Source of the DNA: Viridothelium virens | Taxonomy: Eukaryota; Ascomycota; Dothideomycetes; Trypetheliales; Trypetheliaceae | Assembly: GCA_010094025.1 (NCBI GenBank) | Contig: ML991773.1 | Coordinates: 186,001 to 250,000, forward strand | Length of the DNA stretch: 64,000 bases | Direction of reading: 5' to 3' | Shown: one piece after another, positions 1 through 10,200 of the stretch | Layout: each line of letters begins with the position of its first letter | How positions within the stretch are numbered: position 1 is the stretch's first letter | Notes under the pieces: model-generated | Seen by the model: the letters and a program-made list of their open reading frames with translations, nothing else | The model's database searches: none | Told to the model about the DNA's origin: nothing | Translations under genes and position numbers: made by a program

Positions 1-216
1 ATGAGACCCGTTTGAAGTAGGCTGATTGTTATTAAGCCGAACGATTATGGACTCTCCAAAATCACAGACTGGCCCGAGCAGAATCCCTCGCAAATTACGC
101 CTCACGAAGACGGAATCAACGAGGAAGCCTGGGTTGACGAAGCAGACGAGGGCCAAGAGGCTGGGCCCGTCGACGAAGCACGGTGGGAATATCGTGGCTA
201 CCTATCCGCCGACTAG
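1..216 (+). CDS. 3' terminal exon of an unidentified gene (partial)
   Basis: A reading frame is open from about base 16 to a TAG at 214-216. An in-frame TGA at 13-15 and an AG at 19-20 suggest that a last exon starts near base 21. The roughly 65 encoded residues are acidic and Trp/Pro-rich (KPNDYGLSKITDWPEQ near the start, ARWEYRGYLSAD at the end), which looks like a genuine protein tail, whereas the two other frames give basic, low-quality peptides. The rest of the gene lies left of the window. I do not recognise the family. Confidence 0.5.
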
Positions 217-1127
217 AGCATTGAAGACTAATGTCATGTCTTCAATGGATCTTTTTCGGTGCGCCAAAGCCACGCTTAGCAATAAATTTGTGAAATGTAA
301 GTGAGCCTCTTAGTAGCCGGGTAAGTTCTCTACATCATCCCGCTCAATTTTCCGCCTCATTTTGGACTTCAGTTGAAGAGGTTGCCGTGGATTAGATGGT
401 TTGGGAACCGTGACTATACTTCTCCTTAACCATCTCTTTGCATTGCTTGCTCAACTACCACTCCACTGACGTAAAAATCGAAGTCAATTGCAGATATGTT
501 ATTTTGTAAGCAGGAACACTGCTCTGGGTGGTGTGCTCAATGGAAAATAAGCCATGCCATCAGCCATGTCCTTGCGGAGGAGCGCCGTGGCTGGCGAACA
601 CACTTCTCGCTGCAATTCGTTAGCATGACGAATCCCCGGCTCATGCACAAGAGATTATCCCCATATTTCTTGGACCTGTATCTTGGCAATCTTGAATGAC
701 CTGTCTGTTCTCCAAGCTCTACACCATCGCAATATGTAGTATACTGTAGCTCGTGAATTCTCCCGCGGTTGGACTTTCCTTTCCCCACTGTGGCATTTAG
801 GATGGTAAGACGATTGAAAGGGGAGCTGGTCTAGCTGGTTGGGATCTTCACAAGATGCTCCAGAATTTTATGTCCACAGGGTCTAATTTATGGCGGTTCG
901 CCTCTCCAAGTCGCTGTGCTTTCAACTTTAGGAACTTGAAATGTGGGGTTCTCTAAGCTGTTTTATATCGAAATTTTCAAGGGTTCGTCCCAGTGAACTT
1001 AATAGATTCGCGGCGCTCGTCAAACACTTCCATCACCTCTATCGCTATGCTTGTCCCCGCCACGTTGGTATCAAAAAGTGCGTCAAATACATATCTCATC
1101 CCTTCCTTCGCGCTCACCTTCTCCTCG
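217..1127. other. Intergenic, no gene seen
   Basis: About 0.9 kb between the 3' end of the partial gene and the 3' end of the SVP26 homologue. The genes converge, so both 3' UTRs lie here. Only short unsupported frames occur, and no repeat or RNA gene was seen. Confidence 0.5.
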
Positions 1128-2045
1128 TCAAAATACCTTCTTCGTCCTCTCGCCCTTCCAAAACCCCATTAGCTCTCCCGTCTCCCCGACCCATTCCCTA
1201 ATGCCATTCACCACGGCCTTCGCCATGCCCTCCCTTCCCTGTCCCGGGCCTTTCCCGGGCTCTTTACCGGCACTCACAAAACTACTCCCTTCCCCTGTCG
1301 CATATTCGCTGCCCATGCTTGGGAGGACATTTTCGCCAGCTGATAACGATACGAAGAGCGCGAATGGGACAAGCCAGACGCAGAGCCCGAAGTAAGATGC
1401 GACGTCCGTGAAGGTGGGAGGAAGCTCGTCGGGCCCGTAGATCGAAGACGAAGTGTAGGAGCTTGAGGAGGGATTGGAGTAGCGGGAGGAAGGAGGCGAG
1501 GGATGAGCGGAGAAGTGTCGGAACCAGAGGTAGTGATTTAGAAGGACGAGAACTACGGGAAGATTAGTGGTGGTGGGCTGACCGATGGTTTGGAGACTGA
1601 ATGTTGAGAAGCAGGTTTTTGGGTTCGAGCATTAGGTTTTCGATATTGCTGCTCAAATTGAAAGGTCTTACTGCAGCTGATCAGGAATGTAGGGTCCGTA
1701 AGCTTAACAATAGGAAAGCGGCGAAGGTTCAGAGAGTACACGCCATGGCTGGCAACCCCTACAGCAGTCAAGCCGAGGGGGAATTTGTCCACGAGAACTA
1801 GGAGAATTTGGACGACGACAACAGAGTAGATCAGGTAGGTGAGGATCTTTTTGGCAATGACCGTATGCTCTTCTACCAGTTCCGAGAGGTAGTAGAGTCC
1901 GGAGGCTGCGACGAAAAGGTTAGCTCTATTGCGGCTCCGCAGACGGGAGCAAGACTGTGGTCAGCAGAAGCTTACCAATCGAGAGTGTGAGAAAAGAGAA
2001 GCCCAAAATGACGCCTATATAACCCAGGAGAGGCAGGATCCACAT
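1128..2045 (-). CDS. SVP26: SVP26/TEX261 family ER-Golgi cargo adaptor
   Basis: Small multi-pass membrane protein that, in yeast, helps load Golgi mannosyltransferases and other type II proteins into COPII vesicles. Three exons fit: 2045-1976, 1905-1672 and 1552-1128, giving 242 residues (yeast protein 228). The N-terminus WILPLLGYIGVILGFSFLTLSI is a membrane segment and is followed by the family signature ASGLYYLSELVEEHT. The residues SCILVLLNHYLWFRHF are formed across the second splice, and the strongly conserved block ASYFGLCVWLVPFALFVSLSAGE follows. The tail is longer and more polar than in yeast, with Gly/Lys-rich residues. Both introns have GTAAG donors. It is divergent from BUD23 across a 470-bp shared upstream region. 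Confidence 0.93.
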
Positions 2046-2515
2046 TGTGACAAAATGCGAGGCATTGGCCTTGTGGAGAAGTAAGTTCAATCTATCGGGG
2101 GTACCACGGCACGGTAAAGCTGTCATGAACGATCGACATCTGCAAGGGCACAAGCCGAGCCATGACGTTGGATCTCACGCATCGCAAGCTTCCAACGCAA
2201 AAGCCCATTAGCTCCGCCAGGCTTCGTTCGAACAAGGAACCGGACAATTTCCACCAGAAAGACTTCGAAGGTTTCAGATGATCTACCTGTATGGCAGGAC
2301 TTTGCGCAGAGAATAGGAAATTTACGCCAACCAGCTCCCCGCAAAGACAGTTGATTCCTTATCGATAAGTATAAGGTAGTAAGGTATACTGATATTTTGG
2401 ATCTACAATTTCTCGCGCCCTCATCTCTCCACCCATCACTCACGAACCTCCCACTCCGACTCCCCAACCGGGGATTAAAAACAGCAACTAATACTCCAAA
2501 CCTTTTCAACCCAAC
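2046..2515. promoter_or_regulatory. Shared upstream region of SVP26 and BUD23
   Basis: 470 bp separating the two divergent start codons, so promoters for both genes should lie here. The BUD23-proximal 120 bp is C/T-rich on the + strand. A 12-bp palindrome near 2358-2369 is annotated separately. No TATA box was recognised. Confidence 0.5.
2358..2369. promoter_or_regulatory. Palindromic double GATA motif
   Basis: CTTATCGATAAG is a perfect 12-bp palindrome containing two divergent, overlapping GATAAG-type words about 150 bp upstream of the BUD23 start. Fungal GATA factors bind HGATAR words, so it could be a site. The assignment rests on the word alone. Confidence 0.25.
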
Positions 2516-3361
2516 ATGTCCCGCCCCGAAGACCACCTCCCCCCCGATCTCTACTACAACGACACCGAAGCCCACAAATACACCACCTCCTCGCGCATCC
2601 AGCACATCCAAACCCTCATGACGCACCGCGCACTCTCCCTCCTCGCCCTGCCCTCCCCTTCCCTCATCCTCGACATCGGCTGCGGCTCCGGCCTCTCCGG
2701 CACGTTGCTCTCGTCGCTGCCCGCCTCCTCCGGCGGGCCACACCAATGGATCGGGCTCGACATCTCCAGCTCGATGCTGGGAGTGGCGCTAGAGCGCGAC
2801 GTCGAGGGCGACTTGTTTCTGGGTGACGCGGGGCAGGGGATTCCGTTTCGGCCGGGGACGTTCGATGGCGCGCTGAGCATCTCGGCGGTGCAGTGGTTGT
2901 GCAATGTGGAGAGCAGTGAGGAGAGTGCGGCGGGGCGGCTGGCGCGGTTTTTTGCGGGCTTGTTTGCGTGTTTGAGGAGGGGTGGACGGGCGGTGTGTCA
3001 GTTTTATCCGAGGGATCGGGGGCAGAGGGAGATGGTGGCGGGGGCGGCGGTGAGGGCGGGGTTTGGCGCGGGGTTGCTGATTGATGATGAGGGGACGAAG
3101 AGTGAGAAGACGTATTTGGTGTTGAGTGTTGGTGGAGGGGATATCACGGGGGTGGTGTCTGGGTTGGAGGGGGAGGTGGAGGTGGAAGATCAGAGGAGGA
3201 GGGCGAAGGAGAGGGGCAAGATGAGTGGGAGGGAGAAGGCGGAGATGGTGAAGGGGAGTAAGGCGTGGATTATGAGAAAGAAACAACAGATGGAGAGGAA
3301 GGGAAAGGTGGTGAAGCCAACTTCGAAATATACAGGCAGGAAGCGGAGGATTCAGTTCTGA
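2516..3361 (+). CDS. BUD23: 18S rRNA (guanine-N7) methyltransferase BUD23
   Basis: SAM-dependent class I methyltransferase that modifies a guanine of 18S rRNA and is needed for small-subunit maturation, working with the activator TRM112. Intronless, 281 residues, close to the family's usual 275-285. The N-terminus SRPEDHLPPDLYYNDTEAHKYT and the following SSRIQHIQTLMTHRALSLL are diagnostic. The SAM-binding glycine loop is LILDIGCGSGLSG at about residues 45-57. GAVQW-type acidic/aromatic residues (SISAVQWLCN) follow near residue 125. The C-terminal BUD23-specific region is Lys/Arg-rich and ends KYTGRKRRIQF, typical of the family and suited to RNA binding or nuclear import. Codon use shifts to strongly GC-rich third positions compared with the flanks. 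Confidence 0.97.
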   Translation: MSRPEDHLPPDLYYNDTEAHKYTTSSRIQHIQTLMTHRALSLLALPSPSLILDIGCGSGLSGTLLSSLPASSGGPHQWIGLDISSSMLGVALERDVEGDLFLGDAGQGIPFRPGTFDGALSISAVQWLCNVESSEESAAGRLARFFAGLFACLRRGGRAVCQFYPRDRGQREMVAGAAVRAGFGAGLLIDDEGTKSEKTYLVLSVGGGDITGVVSGLEGEVEVEDQRRRAKERGKMSGREKAEMVKGSKAWIMRKKQQMERKGKVVKPTSKYTGRKRRIQF

Positions 3362-3568
3362 ACCCAGACGTGAGTGGCGTACAGGAATGAAGACGGAAGA
3401 TACTATCAATCTTGCAGGTTCATTTTTCGCTTCGAGGTCTCTGCTGCATAGCGAAAGCGACGGTGTTTGGCGCAGGAAAAGTGCTCCATGGATATCTACG
3501 TTCTAAAGACTAAAGTACACAGAATATATGCTGTCTAAAACAAAGCAAAGCTGAAACGTAGATTGCAT

Positions 3569-4988
3569 CTATGCAGACTCCAATGCATTGAGGACCGCCC
3601 TTGTGTATTCGTGAGTGGTGGCATTACCACCCATATCCCTCGTTCGTGCTTTGCTAGAAAATTGTAAGAGTGTTGTGTATCAGCAATTCAATTGAGGAAC
3701 TCACCCATCCGCAATGACTTCGTAGACAGCCTTCGATATACGGTTGGCATGATCATCAAGTCCAAGATGCCTGAGCAACATAGCACCCGAGAGGAGAAGA
3801 GCAGTAGGGTTAGCCTGATCCTTGCCCTGGATGTCGAGACCGACGTGACGGCACCCAGGCTCAAAGACGGCGACTTCACGTCCCATGTTACAGCCAGGGA
3901 TGACACCAGGACCGCCGACAAGACCAGCTCCGATATTGGAGAGGATACCTCCATAGAGGTTAGGCATGACCATGACGTCGAATTGCTGTGGCCTTGAGAC
4001 ACATTGCATGGAGGCGTTGTCGACAATCATGTCGTTGGTTTCAAGGCTTGGATAATCTTCACCAACTTTCCTAACAGTGTTTCGAAAGAGACCGTCGGCA
4101 AGCTTCATGATGTTGGCCTTATGTATGCATGTAACCTTCTTCCTGTTGTTAGCAAGGGCAAAGCTGAATGCGAATTTGGCTATCCGTTCGGATTTTGCTC
4201 GAGTGATGATTTTCAGAGATTCGACGACGCCGGGAACGGATTGGTGTTCAAGACCAGAGTATTCTCCTTCGGTGTTCTCGCGAATGATGCAAAGATCGAC
4301 GTTTTTGTGTCGCGTGTCATAGCCGGGAATGTTCTTGATCAGGACAATGGAAGCGTAGATATCGAGTTCTTGTCTGAGGGCAACATTGAAGGAGGAGTGG
4401 CCAGAGCGTTCTACAGGCGTGTGGAGGATACCTTTATAGGTCAGCCGAATTTGTGTCGCTGGTGAGAACGACTGGTATATACCTTTCAGTCCAAGTTTAT
4501 TTCGCTTGAGGGACGCAATTGATTCTCTAAATAGTTCTTCGGTGTGCTTGTTCCCCGTGTCAACACCAGACACGTCCACTTGCTCCCATTCTATGGGCAC
4601 ATTGTCTGCCTTGAAGATCTCTTTCATAGACTCTGATACCTCAGCACCGATACCGTCACCTAACATCCTGTATTAGTAGCCATGTTTACTTTTGTCGTCC
4701 CAAATCGGCATACCGGGAATGAGGGTCACGGTGTATTTGCCGCCATACTTGGTGGGTTTGAAGATGTCAGACTGAACCGTTGCGTAGCCGCCTATATTTG
4801 AATTGAGCCTAGATTTTGAGGAATGGTCTTTCTTATCGTACATCTTGCGGGCATAGGTATGCTTGGTGTCCATCGCGAAGCAGTCTTTGCGTTGCGGAAC
4901 AGGCCCTAGGAATGCGTTAGCGTCAATGATTAGAAATCTGCAGTAAACAACATACTTGTGCCGTCCTGCAGGGAGCTCGCGACAGCAT
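3569..4988 (-). CDS. IDH1: NAD-dependent isocitrate dehydrogenase subunit 1, mitochondrial
   Basis: Regulatory subunit of the octameric NAD-IDH of the TCA cycle, acting in the mitochondrial matrix. Six exons fit perfectly: 4988-4956, 4905-4842, 4791-4714, 4659-4483, 4431-3705 and 3653-3569, giving 387 residues. Exons 1-2 encode a mitochondrial presequence (MLSRAPCRTAQ then GLFRNAKTASRW, rich in Arg/Ser) followed by GYATVQ, the usual start of the mature protein. The core carries YTVTLIPGDGIGAEV, HTPVERSGH, IIRENTEGEYSGLEHQ and MPNLYGGILSNIGAGLVGGPG. The last exon gives TRDMGG and a C-terminal THEYTRAVL helix. Intron 4 (4482-4432) is only 51 nt and could be read through without a stop, so an unspliced reading would add 17 wrong residues. 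Convergent with BUD23 with 207 bp between the stops. Confidence 0.96.
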
Positions 4989-5635
4989 GTTGAGAACAAT
5001 TGGAGTCGTGAGCAGAGAGGTAACAGGAGAATAGCTGGAGGGGTGTTGTGGAGCTTCGAGGGCAAAAGCAAAGTCTGGCACAAAGATCGGCGGGAGCATC
5101 GCGCGGGATTTTTCCGAAGGGCACAGGCGCATTCTCTCACCTCAATCTAACCTATACTTACCTTACGGAGTCCACTCCTCCCTGACAAGAGACCTTTGAA
5201 AATACGTTTACCTTCTTGCTTGGATCATCACACAATATGAAGCTATCAGTTGCAGGCACATCATCAGCCACAATCATCTCCAACATCTATGCCTCCACGG
5301 ATTACTGTAGCAGTTTGGGAACCATCTCTTCTTCCAACCTACCTTACGGCGACTGGGGGGTTCCTCAACAGGTAATCGATACAATGTTACCTCAGTTCAA
5401 CTGTTATGACCATGTTGGCCCATGTTAAGGCGGTATTAACATGGACCAACAAGGTCTCAACAGTGAATTCGAAATAACATTGTATCGATTACCTGTTGAA
5501 GAACCCCCCAGCCGCCGTAAGGTTAGGTGCTCAAGATCAATCGGCTCCGTAGCATGCCTTGAGAAACAGCGAACGTGGACTGACATTCAGTGAGATTATG
5601 ACCGACATAAAGACTACAATAATGGTACATGTTGC
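4989..5635. other. Intergenic region carrying a foldback repeat
   Basis: 647 bp between the IDH1 start and the NmrA-like stop. It contains the IDH1 promoter and the 192-bp inverted repeat at 5337-5528. A short Ser/Tyr-rich frame at 5216-5428 overlaps the repeat arm and has no sign of being a gene. Confidence 0.5.
5337..5528. repeat. Foldback (MITE-like) inverted repeat, about 192 bp
   Basis: Two arms of about 95 nt are inverted copies of each other and meet at a loop of a few bases near 5430-5435. The left arm begins ACCTACCTTACGGC, and the reverse complement of the right end reads ACCTAACCTTACGGC. Both then share CAACAGGTAATCGATACAAT and CCATGTTAA next to the loop. About ten mismatches and one indel separate the arms, so the palindrome has aged. 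No protein is encoded. A TA at each edge could be the target duplication of a Tc1/mariner-related MITE, but that is a guess. The transcript would form one long hairpin. Confidence 0.8.
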
Positions 5636-6733
5636 CTAAACCCCTCTATGACCGTCTTCGGCGATCTTCAACGCTGGCTTGAGATTCTGAGGCTGCACTC
5701 GCTCCCACAGACTTCCAAGGCCAGCATCCTTTCCACGTTGGTCTTCCTTCTCAAACCATTGCTTGGCGCTTTTAATTCTGTTTGGATGAATCTCATCTAA
5801 CAATTTGTAGTCTCGCGCAATTACACCGTTTTTCCCTCCTCCGTACTTGTAATTGTGCCAGAAGCCGGTAAAGTTAGTCCGCATGGTGACCGCTGCGGGA
5901 TCATTCAGATCGGCATTGTATCCACTAGGACCATCAGCTATCCGGCTCAAGGCTCCAGTGCTCCAATACGTCTCGAGGTCAGTGTCAATATATCGAGCTG
6001 GATGTCCCGTCGTCTCCTCGAACGCCTGGGCAAGCTCAGAATACCCAATGTGATCAACAGCGACTGCTAAATTCATGCCATTGGCACGCTCCGGATGATC
6101 GAACAGCCATCGAACATAGTATTCGCAATCCTCCAGAGACACATGAGGCACCTTTCCCTCTCCCAAGGGCACACGCCAGGTGACAATGCCATCTTCGACC
6201 GTTGGAGTCATTGGCGTCCCAGCTGCGATCGTCATCTGGATATATGGGCCAGTGGTGAAGAGTGCAGCACCCATCTTCGGACCATTATCCTTCGTCTGCT
6301 GAAGAATCCATTCGCCAATCCTCCCTTTCCCATCGTAGTGGCCCGTGCGGTGTGCAGGCTTGTATCCGCTCTTCTTGTAAACAAAGTCGAGGTTTCCATA
6401 CACAAAAAACTTGATGCCTTCTTCTAATGCAAGCTCGTACGCCCGAATTGCCCAGAACATCTCGGTCTTCTCTCCCGAATTGAACCCATCAATATTGACA
6501 AAGGCGCCATCGCAGCCACGGAATCCGGTGCGGAGGTCACTCTCGCTTGCCCAACTGCCCTCCACGAGATCGACATTGCCGAGTTTGAGGAGCTCTTGAG
6601 CACGAGCAGATTTGCTATCCCGGGTCAGAGCTCGGACATGATAGGCACCGTTGTTGACAAGACCACGGATGACAGCCATGCCTTGGGCGCCGGTTCCGCC
6701 CACGACGAAGATTTTGGATGTTTGATAAGTCAT
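5636..6733 (-). CDS. NmrA-like family NAD(P)-binding protein
   Basis: Atypical short-chain dehydrogenase with a Rossmann fold. Members bind NAD(P), and several act as redox sensors or regulators (the founder is the nitrogen repressor NmrA) or as reductases. Intronless, 365 residues, with a dinucleotide-binding loop KIFVVGGTGAQGMAVIRGL at residues 7-25. The segment VRALTRDSKSARAQEL corresponds to the cofactor-selecting Arg/Ser region after strand 2. FVNIDGF and FVYGNLDFVYKKSG follow near residues 83 and 110. The Tyr-x3-Lys catalytic pair of classical SDRs is not obvious, as is usual for NmrA relatives. Substrate unknown. Its start codon is followed upstream by a TATATA-like stretch near 6800-6806. 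Confidence 0.88.
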   Translation of the reverse strand: MTYQTSKIFVVGGTGAQGMAVIRGLVNNGAYHVRALTRDSKSARAQELLKLGNVDLVEGSWASESDLRTGFRGCDGAFVNIDGFNSGEKTEMFWAIRAYELALEEGIKFFVYGNLDFVYKKSGYKPAHRTGHYDGKGRIGEWILQQTKDNGPKMGAALFTTGPYIQMTIAAGTPMTPTVEDGIVTWRVPLGEGKVPHVSLEDCEYYVRWLFDHPERANGMNLAVAVDHIGYSELAQAFEETTGHPARYIDTDLETYWSTGALSRIADGPSGYNADLNDPAAVTMRTNFTGFWHNYKYGGGKNGVIARDYKLLDEIHPNRIKSAKQWFEKEDQRGKDAGLGSLWERVQPQNLKPALKIAEDGHRGV

Positions 6734-7269
6734 TATGTTTCTCTTCTGACAAGATATTCAATAGATGAGCCGGTCGGACCAGGCGTCTCATGTCCTTGGA
6801 ATATATACCAGGCCATTCTTGATTAGTGATGTAGTCTTTAATTCCCGATGAGTGATGCAGTCCTAAGTACACACCAGTAGGGTAATTGATGGCATTAATA
6901 CAAATAATCGCTGCACCTAATATGCGTCGGTCTCTATACTCGAATAGATCGAGTAATCGGCTTCAGCTCCCTTCTGAATTACTGATCGGGGCTTTGGACA
7001 TTTTGTATTCTGCCTCATGCAAGGTATCACCGAGATCAGTAAATGTTACGGCCGTAGAAAGCACAAGTCATTTCGTGATCTTGATAGTGTTCGCAGATCG
7101 CTTTTTTTGCTTCCGTCAAACTATCGCCTATCCGAAGGTGTGATGATTAATCTTGTCGCAATCCGTATTTAAATCAATATTCGTTCAATACATATTTGAC
7201 CAATGTGAATTAGTTTGTCTATTCCACTCTATCATATACCCTTTAGAGCAGTTCTATCAGGTCTGCCTG
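6734..7269. other. Upstream region of the NmrA-like gene
   Basis: 536 bp between the NmrA-like start codon and the FAP1 stop. AT-rich, with no frame that looks coding and no repeat except the start of the 12-bp repeat array that belongs to the FAP1 coding end. Confidence 0.5.
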
Positions 7270-10200
7270 TTATGCATTATTTGTTGCCTCTTGCTCAGCC
7301 TCTTGCTCAGCCTCTTGCTCAGCCTCTCTCTGACCCTGGATACTCGTCATGTCGACCTCATTCGCTATCTTACTCTCTCCATTCTCTCTCTCCTCTTCCT
7401 CGCTCATAGCTTTCTCCCAATCATCTACTACTTCGATCACCTCTTTCTTTTGCTTCTCCTTCTTCTTTTTTCCAAGGACAACCATGTTGCTCTGACCCAA
7501 CACCTCAAACCCATTGCGACCCTGAATTGATGCCGTGCTCTTTACTTCCCTCCTTGGAGCACCCTTCGCAGCAACTTGACTCCATCCTTTCATTTCTTCG
7601 GCGCCAGCTTCCTCTGATTCTCTTCTCGTGACATTCAAGGACCCGTCAGTGCGACACAGTTCCACTGAGCCCATACCGTTCGAAGAAACGACACGTGCAA
7701 TAGCAGGTTTCGCGTTCTTGAAGACACCTTCGCTTTCTCGCTCAGTAGCGATGTTCCGGCCCTGAGGGACGCCATTTGGTCGCGTTTTGAGAACCACTTC
7801 TCCGCTGGGTAGAAAGGATATGTCGAGAGTGGGCATGAATCCACTTGGTATGACTGACTCGACAGTGGTGCGGAGTTCTTCGATCGTCAGTCCAAATCGC
7901 GGGTTCGTGAGTAAGAACCCATTATAAGGATCGCCAAGAACGTTGCTTCTCTTGTCCTTCGTCGAAGCTTCGCCCTTTACAGACGCAACAAGGCCTCCGA
8001 CACTCCGCTGCTTGGTTCGGATTCGCACGCATTCTCCAATCGTCTTGCTTGGCGCACTAACAAAGCGAGGAGTCTTGTATAGAAACACATGTCGATGTGG
8101 CTCTGGATCCATACTTTCGGAATCGATCCCGAAATCTTCGGCCAAGACATGGATGAATCTCCTCTGCAAGTTTGGCATCGGTTTAGATCGCAACCTCTTT
8201 TCATCATCTGCTCCTGCGAAGACGCGAAACTCGCGTTCCTGCTGCTGTGCCCATTGCGGGCCAAGTTCCTGATATAGCTTCAATGTCTCTTCGGAATAGG
8301 GAATATGGTCATCTGTATGGGTATTTTGGTCGATGTTGAGAGCCAAAGCAAGCTTGCGATTCCGCTCTAAGCGTGCGCATTCGTCATCGCACTTGAGTTC
8401 CTTCTTCCCATTGCCCTCTGGATCATGTTTCGAGGCGTTGCAGCGAGCTTCAACTTTCTGAGTCTGGCAGGGACAAGTAATGAAGATTTTATGCAGGCAT
8501 GGCTTGTCTTCCCGGCAAGAGAACGGAGCATGACACTTGTCCTCACACGGATGTCCGCATGCATTCTTGGGCTTACCACATTCTTGTTGACAGGTCTTTG
8601 ATTCTGTATCGGTGTCTTCGCATTCTCCAGGAGAGTGGCAGGTCTTCCGGCAAGTATGAGAACCGCATTTAAGTTTCTTTCCGCAGATCTCGCCACAACG
8701 AACAGAGGGGAGCCAGCATTGTTGATGTTTGAGTGTCTTTTTTCCACAAAGACATACCTTGGAAATCAGGAAGGGGCACTTGGGACAGTCTTCATTGTCT
8801 TGGTGGCATGTATGCGGGACCTGAGGATGACCACAACTCTTCGGCCTTTCACATTGGTATCGGCATGGTGGAGGTTTGGTCCCACAAGGTAGAGGTGGTT
8901 GCAATACGGTACGTTCGCACGCGCAAGGAATCTCGTGAAAGATGGCTTCTTGGCAGGAACGGCAAGGTCCTTTATGACAGAGGTCTTGGCAAGTATGGTT
9001 ACCACATTTCAAGGTTCGTCCACAGACTCGCGTGCAGATGTGTTCAGCTTCAAAGTCGGACCCAGGTCTCTCATCTAAACGAGGAGTGTCATCAAGTCTG
9101 CGCATGGAGCGCATTTTGCGCTTAGTATTCTGGCGTTCAATAGCTTTGCGTTCACCTGAGCAGCAGTGCTCATCACAAGAATGGCGTCCGCAATTTAGAG
9201 TAGTACCGCAAACTCGCATGCACTGAGGTTGCTCAACGGTGCCTTGATGACACACTGTCGTCGACGAAGTCCGCCCGCAGCGACAGGTAATGGAGACCCG
9301 CTCGAAGCATGGCGGACAATCTCTAGTGTGACATGACTGCTGACACGAGTGGCCGCAAGGTAATTTCCTACCACAGAGCTTAGTACAGCGCAGAATGGGA
9401 TCCTCGCATGTTTGACGAGGCTTAGATGATATCGCGTCCAAGTCGGTCTTTCCGCAAGGACATTGAGTTACCACATCGGGTGATCGTGGACAGTGCTCGA
9501 CCTCGGCGGTTTGCGGATGGCAGGGCTTTTCGCAGCAGTGTTTACCACAATCAAATGGACGATTGCATGCATTCTCACACTCAAATTGCCCAATCCATTC
9601 CTTAGTGGTCCTGTTGTTATCTTCATCGCTGTATGCGCGCTTGCTGTTTTTGTCCTCGCCTCGATCACAGCAATAGATAGATTTTTGGACTTGACCGCAA
9701 TAACAATGTGCATCAAGTGTGATTTCGCAGGCTCCACAAAGACCTTCGTGACACTTTCGTTGGCAGGTGTGCTCTCCGCATGGCATTAAATCTCCGCAGA
9801 CTTCCTCGCAGCTCCAGGCCTTATCGTAATCGGTATCGATGCATCTTCGCGTTGTAGTATTCTTCCCGCAGTAGCAACTTTGAGTTGGGCCCATGTGGTT
9901 GCATGGTGGACAAGGACCCGCGTGGCAAAGGAGATCACAAGGATGGGGACATTTCTTCGGCAGTACCCGCTCTTTACCACAGCTCTGCCCACACGAATGT
10001 GGAGGGAGTCCGGTAATCGAGTGTGGTTCCCGCTCTTTCTCGCACCAACAATTGTAGGTTTTGGGAAGTGTATCTCTCGGGAGATTGCAGCCCGGACATC
10101 TCCACAGTCGCTGATCCTGCGCTGACTCTTGCCCTGAAGCGAGTTTGTCATTTGCAACCCATTGTTTGATGCAGGTAAGATGGAAAACTGTCCAGCATGT

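Noticed and set aside
2789-3409. 206-codon minus-strand frame over BUD23
   Set aside because: Leu/Pro/His/Arg-rich composition typical of the antisense of a GC-rich gene; BUD23 is unambiguous.
4432-4482. 17 extra residues in IDH1 if read through
   Set aside because: Removing 51 nt restores KLGLKGILHTPVERSGH, the conserved family sequence, so it is an intron.
5216-5428. 70-codon Ser/Tyr-rich frame
   Set aside because: Half of it lies in the arm of the foldback repeat, and it has no homologous look.
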